The notes under the pieces were generated by a model. That model had not been told where the DNA came from, did not search any database, and was given only the letters and a program-made list of their open reading frames with translations. 5,790 nucleotides of DNA from assembly GCA_946887385.1 (NCBI GenBank), contig CAMPKU010000246.1, forward strand, positions 1 through 5,790. Reading direction: 5' to 3'. Made by a program: the position numbers and the translations under genes. This document shows positions 1-4,557 of the stretch, in pieces. Source of the DNA: an uncultured Gammaproteobacteria bacterium (lineage in GTDB: Bacteria; Pseudomonadota; Gammaproteobacteria; Rariloculales; Rariloculaceae). The number at the start of each line of letters is the position of its first letter. Position 1 is the stretch's first letter.

Positions 1-543
1 CGCAGTGCGCGCGCCCAGCGAGAATCCGGCAAGGTCGAACGCGCCGTCCTTGAGCCGCTGGATGCGCGTCGGCACGTTGCCGCGCAACGGCTCCACCTTG
101 AAGTCTGGGCGAAAGTGCGTGAGCCAAACGCGCCGCCGTGCCGACGCGGTGCCCACGCGCGCACCGGTCTTGAGCGGCAGCCAATCGCTCGTGGCATCGG
201 CGATGGAGTCACGGCGCACGAGCAGCAAATCGGCGGCATCGACGCGCGCCGGGATGGCGGCGATCGTGAGCTCGGGCGGCGACTTCGTCGGCAGATCCTT
301 GAACGAGTGCACGGCCAGATCGACGCGCCGCTCGACGAGCGCTTGCTCGATCTCGCGCACGAACACGCCTTGCGGCCCGATGGAGCCGAAGAACGCTGTC
401 GTGTTCTGATCGCCCGACGTTTTGATGATGGCGAGCTCCACCTCGAACCCGAGGCGCTCGAGCGCCGCCGCAACCGTGCCCGATTGCGTGCGCGCGAGCT
501 CCGAGCCGCGTGTGCCGAGCCGCAATGTGGGCCGCGCGCTCAC
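1..543 (-). CDS. hemC: Hydroxymethylbilane synthase (porphobilinogen deaminase), N-terminal 181 codons; 3' end beyond window
   Basis: HemC is a cytoplasmic enzyme that joins four porphobilinogens into hydroxymethylbilane on a dipyrromethane cofactor, in tetrapyrrole synthesis. My translation from the GTG at 543-541 begins VSARPTLRLGTRGSELA and stays open to base 1. Family landmarks are in order: TRGS (R12, S14), QGVFVREIEQAL near 58-69, HSFKDLPT with the catalytic Asp at D83 and lysine K82, VGTASARRR (R136, R137) and LRGNVPTR (R154, R160). The arginine spacings match the substrate-binding arginines of E. coli HemC (131/132, 149, 155). The cofactor cysteine lies in the missing C-terminal part. 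VGTASARR replaces the usual VGTSSLRR, and the last visible residues (FDLAGFSLGARTA) fit the usual FDAIVLAxAGL poorly. The GTG overlaps the hemA stop as GTGA, so translational coupling is likely; GGTGA just upstream is a weak ribosome site. Family certain from sequence; exact start likely. Confidence 0.95.
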   Translation of the reverse strand, partial: MSARPTLRLGTRGSELARTQSGTVAAALERLGFEVELAIIKTSGDQNTTAFFGSIGPQGVFVREIEQALVERRVDLAVHSFKDLPTKSPPELTIAAIPARVDAADLLLVRRDSIADATSDWLPLKTGARVGTASARRRVWLTHFRPDFKVEPLRGNVPTRIQRLKDGAFDLAGFSLGARTA

Positions 544-1892
544 GCTTCACCGCTGCGGCGCGCCGCCGGCACATCGCTCGAGTTGCCGGCGCCGCGCAGC
601 GCGGCACGCAGCTCGTCGGCGAACTCCGGCTCGAGGCCGCCGAGGAACGCCTCGAGCGAGCCGTCGGGCCCTTCGTGAATGAGGCCGCGCAGGCCCAAGC
701 ACGGGATGTGCGCGAAGCGGCGCGCCAACACTTCGGCCCATGTCTCGATCGCCGCGCGCTCCGCTTCGCCGAGCGCCTTCAAGTCCTTCTTCAGCAGCCG
801 CTTCACGCCTTCGTGGGCCGTACGCTGGTAGCGCCGCTGGAGTGCGCCGAACAACGGCCCGTAGTAGCGCTCCGTGAAGCGGTCTTGCAGCTCGTCGAGC
901 GCCTGATCCACCTGCTCGCGTGCGGGGCCGGCTTCCATGAGCCGCGCGGCGCGGCTGCTTTCGGCGTGGCGCACGATCGCGTCCATGCCGATGCGCGGTA
1001 TCGACAGCTTGGTGCAGAGCGCGGCGTCGACGTCGCCCGGCACGGCCATGTCGACGATCAGCGGCGCCTGACCGGATTTGGCGTGGGCGGCGAGCCGCTC
1101 GAGCGCCGCTTGATCCAAGACCGGCGTGCCGGCCCCCGTGGCCGTGAGCAGTGCTTCGACGGCGGGCGGCTCGTGACGGAAAGCTTCCAGGCTCGAGTGC
1201 AGGGCGCCGTGGCGCGCCGCGAGCGCTGCGGCTTTATCGGCCGTGCGGTTCACCACCGTGAAGTCGAGGCCCGCTTCGGCGAGCGACACCGCGGCGCGTT
1301 CCGTCATCGGCGATACGCCGACGAGCGCGATTCGCCCCGGCGTGCGCGCGATACGCTCGCGCAAATGTTGTACGGCAATCTCGGCGAGCGACACGCGGCC
1401 TTCCGCGAGCTTGGTGCCGCCGCGTACGCGGCCCGCGATGCGCAGCGCCTCCTCGAACACCAACCCTAAGCTCGGGCCGCACAATCCGAGCTCGAGTGCG
1501 CGTTCCTGCGAGTAGCGTACTTGGCCCACGATCTCGGTCTCGCCCACGCAGGCCGAGTCGAGGCCCGCCGCCGTCAAGAACAAGTGCTCGGCCGCGCCTT
1601 CACCCTGCCAGGCGCGTAGGCGCCGCTCGGCTTCGCCGTGCGCGGCCGCGCGGCCCGTGAGCAGGCGGAAAGCCTCGCGGCGCAAATCCTGCACGGGCGT
1701 GCGATGGCTACGCGCGAAGATCAGCTCCACGCGATTGCAAGTGGCGAGATAGGCGAGCTCGTCGAGCTCGAGCCGCCGCGCGAAGTCCTGAAGCTGCTCC
1801 GAAGCGCCGCCTTGCGCGAGCGCGAACTCCGCGAGCGCTTCGCTGCCGCCCTGGCGCCACGACACGCCGACGAGGCCAAGATGTTCGAGCAC
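540..1892 (-). CDS. hemA: Glutamyl-tRNA reductase, divergent
   Basis: HemA reduces glutamyl-tRNA(Glu) with NADPH to glutamate-1-semialdehyde, the first committed step of the C5 route to 5-aminolevulinate. The 450-residue product is close to the usual length. Visible landmarks are ATCNRVE with the nucleophilic Cys52, His103 in AAEHLFLTAAGLDS at the catalytic-histidine position, GETEIVGQVR (118-126), NRT (215-217), DMAVPGDV (281-288), and a C-terminal dimerisation region with HIPCLGLRGL (395-404). Deviations from the common form are SWRQGG (11-16) instead of the N-terminal NHKTAP/SHRTA motif, GETEI instead of GEPQI, and GVSPMT (192-197) where the NADPH-binding loop usually reads GAGEMG or GAGETI. 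The start is the GTG at 1892-1890, supported by AGGA six bases upstream (1902-1899) and by the N-terminal strand LGLVGVSW aligning with family N-termini. It is followed directly by hemC with a 4-bp overlap. The catalytic residues remain, so I infer an active enzyme. Confidence 0.95.
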   Translation of the reverse strand: MLEHLGLVGVSWRQGGSEALAEFALAQGGASEQLQDFARRLELDELAYLATCNRVELIFARSHRTPVQDLRREAFRLLTGRAAAHGEAERRLRAWQGEGAAEHLFLTAAGLDSACVGETEIVGQVRYSQERALELGLCGPSLGLVFEEALRIAGRVRGGTKLAEGRVSLAEIAVQHLRERIARTPGRIALVGVSPMTERAAVSLAEAGLDFTVVNRTADKAAALAARHGALHSSLEAFRHEPPAVEALLTATGAGTPVLDQAALERLAAHAKSGQAPLIVDMAVPGDVDAALCTKLSIPRIGMDAIVRHAESSRAARLMEAGPAREQVDQALDELQDRFTERYYGPLFGALQRRYQRTAHEGVKRLLKKDLKALGEAERAAIETWAEVLARRFAHIPCLGLRGLIHEGPDGSLEAFLGGLEPEFADELRAALRGAGNSSDVPAARRSGEA

Positions 1893-1902
1893 GTAGCGTC
1901 CT
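1893..1902 (-). promoter_or_regulatory. Ribosome binding site for hemA, deciding its GTG start
   Basis: On the minus strand AGGA (1902-1899) sits six bases before the GTG at 1892-1890. No other start codon near the conserved N-terminal strand has a comparable site, which supports GTG as the hemA start. Confidence 0.6.
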
Positions 1903-1948
1903 GCTTGAACGAAATCGGATGCTCAGCCTAGCCCCGCGGCCGAAGCGG

Positions 1949-1966
1949 GTGTCACAGCCGTGTCAC
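1949..1966. repeat. Direct heptamer repeat in the hemA upstream gap, possible operator
   Basis: GTGTCAC occurs at 1949-1955 and again at 1960-1966, with starts 11 bp apart, about one helical turn. It lies 57-74 bp upstream of the hemA GTG in the only sizeable gap of the leftward gene run. Two equally spaced half-sites on one DNA face are typical of tandem binding by a regulator. The regulator is unknown, and a chance repeat is possible. A short CCCGC/GCGGG hairpin (1933-1949) abuts it. I see no good promoter here: TAGGCT (1930-1925 region, minus strand) is a poor -10, with GTGACA 19 bp before it. Confidence 0.35.
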
Positions 1967-1974
1967 GGCGCCGC

Positions 1975-1986
1975 TCGCAATTGCGA
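1975..1986. repeat. Perfect 12-bp palindrome TCGCAATTGCGA between kinase gene and hemA
   Basis: TCGCAATTGCGA is an exact 12-bp palindrome ending 12 bp beyond the kinase stop codon. It is AT-rich at its centre in a GC-rich surrounding. It has no loop and no T-run, so it is not an intrinsic terminator; a dimeric regulator site is the more likely reading. Function unknown. Confidence 0.35.
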
Positions 1987-1997
1987 ACCGTTTCGTT

Positions 1998-3047
1998 TTA
2001 GCCGCCGAAGGCCGCGGCGGTCTTGTCTTCGAGCGCGGCGAGCTCGGCGCGGATGCCGGCGGCCAGCTTCAGCTGGCCGTGCACGCGGGCCTGGTTGTGC
2101 GCGCTCGCGCTGTCGTAGCGCGCACGGTTCCAGCCGAAATAGCTTTCGTGCAGCGCGTCGGCGCAGAACCGAGCCGCGAGCTCCACCGTGATCGTGAGCG
2201 CACCGCGCGGAATGGCGCGCCATTCCTCGGGCGTCAACAAGCCTTGCGCGGCCTCGGCATAGCCTTCGATCGCGGCGTCGAAAAAAGGCCGCACGAACTG
2301 GGCGCTCGCGGCGTCCTCGGTGGCCGGATTGCACCACGAGCGCAGCGCGTCACCGAGCTCGAGCGCTACGGGCATGTGCGCGAGGGTGTCGAGATCGATG
2401 AGGCACAACGCGCGGTCCGAATCGTGAGCGAACAAAAGGTTCGAGATCTTCGGGTCGCCGTGCACGATGCGGTCGGGGCCCGGCGGCAACGGCGGCAAGG
2501 CTTCGGCGGCCTCGAGCACGCGCTCGGCGAGCGGCTCGATGACGTCGAAGTGCCGGTGCCCGCGGTGCTCGCCGAGCGCGTCGCGCAGTCTGCGCAAATG
2601 CCGCGGCGTGTCGTGCACGCCGAGACGGCGGTTGCGGAACCGATGCTCGAGATCGCGCACGGCGCGATGGAACTCCGCCAACAGGCAGCCGGCGGCGCGC
2701 GCCTGCGCGGGTGTCTCGAGCGCGTCGCGGCAGACGCCGTCGATGCGCGTGAGCGCGCGCCAGACGCCGTCGTGCTCGATCCACAGCGCACCGGCCGTCG
2801 TCGGCACCAGCCGCGGCGTGAGCAAGCCCTTGCCGGCCAGGTGCTCGGTGACGGCTGCGATGTCGACGTTCACCTCGGCGGAGAAGACGGGGTTCACGCG
2901 CTGCAGCACGAGTGCGGCACCGTGCCGGGACTGCGCATACCACGTGGGGTTCATGAGGCCAGACGTCGCCCGCACGAGCGACTCGGGCTCGAGCTCGAAG
3001 GCTGCGAGCACGCGCTTCGGCGGTACGAGATCGGGATGGGCGCTCAT
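1998..3047 (-). CDS. APH-fold phosphotransferase resembling N-acetylhexosamine 1-kinase (NahK-like)
   Basis: This 349-residue cytoplasmic kinase has the aminoglycoside-phosphotransferase fold. The catalytic loop is HGDPKISN (196-203, catalytic Asp198, Asn203), followed by the metal-binding LIDLDT (216-221, Asp218). The N-lobe reads SGLMNPTW (29-36, nucleotide-loop position) and LVLQRVN (46-52). Features outside the generic fold resemble the NahK-type anomeric sugar kinases: LQRVNPVF, LCLIDLDT followed by LGDALRSWCNP (231-241), and YFGWNRARY then HNQARVHGQL near the C-terminus (303-326). NahK phosphorylates GlcNAc/GalNAc at C1; the substrate here cannot be read from sequence. ATG at 3047 is the furthest upstream start available, because an in-frame TGA (the previous gene's stop, 3089-3087) precedes it with no ATG, GTG or TTG between. 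No clear ribosome site precedes it, so coupling to the gene 39 bp upstream is plausible. Resistance to aminoglycosides should not be inferred. Confidence 0.8.
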   Translation of the reverse strand: MSAHPDLVPPKRVLAAFELEPESLVRATSGLMNPTWYAQSRHGAALVLQRVNPVFSAEVNVDIAAVTEHLAGKGLLTPRLVPTTAGALWIEHDGVWRALTRIDGVCRDALETPAQARAAGCLLAEFHRAVRDLEHRFRNRRLGVHDTPRHLRRLRDALGEHRGHRHFDVIEPLAERVLEAAEALPPLPPGPDRIVHGDPKISNLLFAHDSDRALCLIDLDTLAHMPVALELGDALRSWCNPATEDAASAQFVRPFFDAAIEGYAEAAQGLLTPEEWRAIPRGALTITVELAARFCADALHESYFGWNRARYDSASAHNQARVHGQLKLAAGIRAELAALEDKTAAAFGG

Positions 3048-3086
3048 GCGGCGCCATGATAGCCGGAAGCCGGCGCGCTTCGGCGC

Positions 3087-3806
3087 TCAGAGCTGGAGGT
3101 CGAACTGCGCCAGGATGCTGCCCGTGCCGCGGGCGCACGCGTCGTTGTCGAGCACGCCGTCGCCGCGCAAGCGATAGTGCTCGCGCATTTCGGCGCGCAG
3201 GTAAGCGGCGGTATCCACGCCGATTCGCTCGGCCGCTTCCTCGATTGCCCGCGAGAGCACGGGTACGAACGCGCGAAATCTGTTCATGGAGCCGAAGTTG
3301 GCGACGAGGCGCAGCACGGGCACGCGGCCGTGCAGCGTGTGGAACTCGGTTGTCTCGTGGCTGGCGTAGATGCCGACATAAAGGCTGGCGGCGGCGGCGA
3401 GCAGCGCAGCCACGAGCGCCCACGCGGCCGCGGCGTGGAGCGCATCGAAGCGCAGCAGAAACGCCGCCAGCGCGGCTAGCGCCCCGCAGCCGAGCGCGGC
3501 CGCCAGCCAGCGCGCGGCCACGATGCGCTCGATTCTGGGGATGGGATCGACGAAGCGCAGATCGAGGAAGAACGGCTCGTCCGCGTTGCCGTTGCTCAGT
3601 TGCACAACCTTGAGAAAGCCCTCGTCGTAGACGCCGAGCTGCGCGCCGGTGCGACGTACGGGGTTGCGCAGTAGGACGGTTTCGCGCAGCGTGCGGGCCG
3701 CGAGCGCAGGGCTAGCGGTCACGTCCTCGGAAGCGATGTAGATGTGCTCCGTAGGGACCGGCGGCGGCGACGCCGCGGGAGTAGCGGATTTCTTTCGTCC
3801 GGGCAT
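3087..3806 (-). CDS. Two-helix inner-membrane protein of unknown function
   Basis: I do not recognise a named family for this 239-residue protein. In order it shows a basic, Pro/Ala-rich N-terminus (1-20), a soluble segment ending EPFFLDLRFVDPIPRIER (about 77-94), two hydrophobic helices (about 98-118 and 124-147) joined by a very short turn, and a soluble part beginning SHETTEFHTLHGRVPVLRL (149-167). The segment VPVLSRAIEEAAERI follows. Both ends should lie on the same side of the membrane, probably the cytoplasm. The helical hairpin inserted between two beta-rich stretches recalls membrane-embedded PH-like proteins, and residues 203-235 (AEMREHYRLRGDGVL ... ILAQFD) resemble a SHOCT-type short C-terminal domain; both are inferences from pattern only. 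The ATG at 3806 is supported by AGGA four bases upstream. It is the first gene of the leftward run, ahead of the kinase gene. Confidence 0.75.
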   Translation of the reverse strand: MPGRKKSATPAASPPPVPTEHIYIASEDVTASPALAARTLRETVLLRNPVRRTGAQLGVYDEGFLKVVQLSNGNADEPFFLDLRFVDPIPRIERIVAARWLAAALGCGALAALAAFLLRFDALHAAAAWALVAALLAAAASLYVGIYASHETTEFHTLHGRVPVLRLVANFGSMNRFRAFVPVLSRAIEEAAERIGVDTAAYLRAEMREHYRLRGDGVLDNDACARGTGSILAQFDLQL

Positions 3807-3863
3807 GCGGTCCTACGGGGACGCGGGTCGGCTGTCACTCTAGGCGGGGCGCGGGCGAGCAGC

Positions 3864-3879
3864 CGTGAGCATGGTCACA
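3864..3879. promoter_or_regulatory. CRP/FNR-superfamily-like palindromic site in the divergent region
   Basis: CGTGAGCATGGTCACA matches the E. coli CRP consensus TGTGA-N6-TCACA at nine of ten specified bases; only the first T is C. Its centre is 65 bp before the leftward membrane-protein ATG and about 76 bp before the inferred start of the rightward transcript, so it could act on either gene. A match this good in a 167-bp intergenic stretch is unlikely by chance, but whether this organism has a CRP/Vfr/Clp homologue is not visible. Confidence 0.4.
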
Positions 3880-3882
3880 ATT

Positions 3883-3916
3883 GGCCGGCCCCGGCGCGTT
3901 TGCCGGCCTTTCTTTT
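3883..3916 (+). terminator. Intrinsic terminator-like hairpin pointing rightwards, with no gene in front of it
   Basis: GGCCGGC (3883-3889) and GCCGGCC (3902-3908) form a perfect 7-bp GC stem around a 12-base loop, followed at once by TTTCTTTT (3909-3916). The T-run is present only on the plus strand. No plus-strand gene lies upstream: the preceding gene starts at 3806 and runs the other way. It could end a small or antisense RNA, act as a leader attenuator, or insulate the gene at 3974. Confidence 0.55.
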
Positions 3917-3941
3917 CGCGAGCGCCCGGCTGAGCTATAAG
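3913..3941 (+). promoter_or_regulatory. Possible promoter of the secreted-protein gene
   Basis: TATAAG (3936-3941) is the most -10-like hexamer in the divergent region. The position 17 bp upstream holds TTTTCG (3913-3918), a poor -35 that overlaps the terminator T-run. This would place the transcript start near 3948, with a leader of about 26 bases. The weak -35 suggests an activator, or that the call is wrong. Confidence 0.3.
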
Positions 3942-3961
3942 AAGGAATACTTCGCGACCAC

Positions 3962-3967
3962 GGAGGT
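3962..3967 (+). promoter_or_regulatory. Strong ribosome binding site for the gene at 3974
   Basis: GGAGGT lies six bases before the ATG at 3974-3976. This near-perfect anti-16S complement fixes the start codon and predicts efficient translation. Confidence 0.8.
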
Positions 3968-3973
3968 GTCGCC

Positions 3974-4522
3974 ATGACTCGCGCAAGACTCGCAGGCGTT
4001 CGGGTCGCGGCCTGGTCTTTGCCGCTGCTCGTGCCCTTCACGCTGAGCGCTCAAGACGACGGTGCCTTCGACCGCACGCCGCAAGACTGCGTGAGCGTCT
4101 CGAATATCGACCAAACCGAAGCCATCGACGATCAAAACCTCATCTTCCGCATGCGCCGTAACGATCAGGTGTTCCGCAACCACTTGCCGCGCCGTTGCCC
4201 CGGCTTGCAACGCGAGAACCGGATCGGCTACCAGGCGCGCGGCGGGCGCTTGTGCAGCATCGACACCATCACGGTGCTCGAGCAGTTCGGCGTGGGCTTC
4301 CGCAACGGTTTTACGTGCCGGCTCGGGGAGTTCGTGCCGCTGTCGCCCGAGGAAGTCGAGGACCTCGACCTTCGCGAGCGGGGCCGCGAGACGCGGCGCG
4401 CCGTCGAGTCGCGCTCCGTGGATCTCGAGGAAGACGACGAAGAAAACGACGCGGAAACGGCCGTCGAGGATGAGGCGGCCGACTCAGCCCCAGCCGAAGA
4501 GGGCGACGAGGCCGACGAGTAG
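3974..4522 (+). CDS. Secreted DUF6491-like protein with acidic C-terminal tail
   Basis: The product has 182 residues and unknown function. It opens with a Sec-type signal peptide: arginines at 3, 5 and 10, a hydrophobic core (about 11-23), and likely cleavage after LSA at residue 26, giving a periplasmic or exported protein. The core holds DCVSVSNIDQTEAIDDQNLI (38-57), HLPRRCPGL (70-78), LCSIDTITVLE (93-103) and TCRLGEFVPLSPEEVE (114-129). This layout of four cysteines (39, 75, 94, 115) matches my memory of gammaproteobacterial DUF6491 proteins; four cysteines in an exported protein suggest two disulfides. Residues from about 144 on form a low-complexity Asp/Glu-rich tail that I do not associate with the family. 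The start is fixed by GGAGGT. It is transcribed divergently from the membrane gene and convergently to the DUF945 gene, so it is probably monocistronic. Confidence 0.85.
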   Translation: MTRARLAGVRVAAWSLPLLVPFTLSAQDDGAFDRTPQDCVSVSNIDQTEAIDDQNLIFRMRRNDQVFRNHLPRRCPGLQRENRIGYQARGGRLCSIDTITVLEQFGVGFRNGFTCRLGEFVPLSPEEVEDLDLRERGRETRRAVESRSVDLEEDDEENDAETAVEDEAADSAPAEEGDEADE

Positions 4523-4557
4523 CCTACGGTAGGCCGAACGGCAGCGGATTGCCGTTC
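4522..4557. repeat. Two inverted repeats at a convergent stop junction
   Basis: GCCTA (4522-4526) and TAGGC (4530-4534) form a 5-bp stem with a CGG loop that spans the last base of the plus-strand TAG and the whole minus-strand TAG. Next to it GAACGGCA (4536-4543) and TGCCGTTC (4550-4557) form a perfect 8-bp stem with a 6-base loop, inside the last codons of the minus-strand gene. The first could serve transcripts from both sides. Neither is followed by a T-run in either direction, so an intrinsic terminator is not supported; RNA 3'-end protection or a Rho-linked end is possible. Confidence 0.4.

Noticed and set aside
115..678. Plus-strand open frame opposite hemC and the hemA end
   Set aside because: It crosses the hemA-hemC overlap antisense to both and shows no motif; the minus-strand reading is certain.
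510..1469. Plus-strand open frame of 319 codons opposite hemA
   Set aside because: Mirror frame of a gene with unmistakable HemA motifs; composition is Arg/Ala-biased and no family pattern is visible.
1925..1960. Sigma70-type promoter for hemA (GTGACA to TAGGCT, minus strand)
   Set aside because: The spacing is 19 bp and the -10 is poor; not strong enough to annotate as a feature.
1998..3047. Aminoglycoside resistance gene
   Set aside because: The generic APH fold is present, but the distinctive stretches (LQRVNPVF, LCLIDLDT, YFGWNRARY) point to the sugar-kinase side of the superfamily; no resistance-type motif is seen.
2079..3059. Long plus-strand open frame of 326 codons opposite the kinase gene
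   Set aside because: It is arginine-rich without domain motifs, no good ribosome site precedes it, and the opposite strand encodes a clear kinase; in GC-rich DNA such mirror frames are expected.
2350..3423. Minus-strand open frame of 357 codons overlapping the kinase and membrane genes
   Set aside because: It is in a different frame from both genes, extremely rich in Arg and Ala, and has no recognisable domain.
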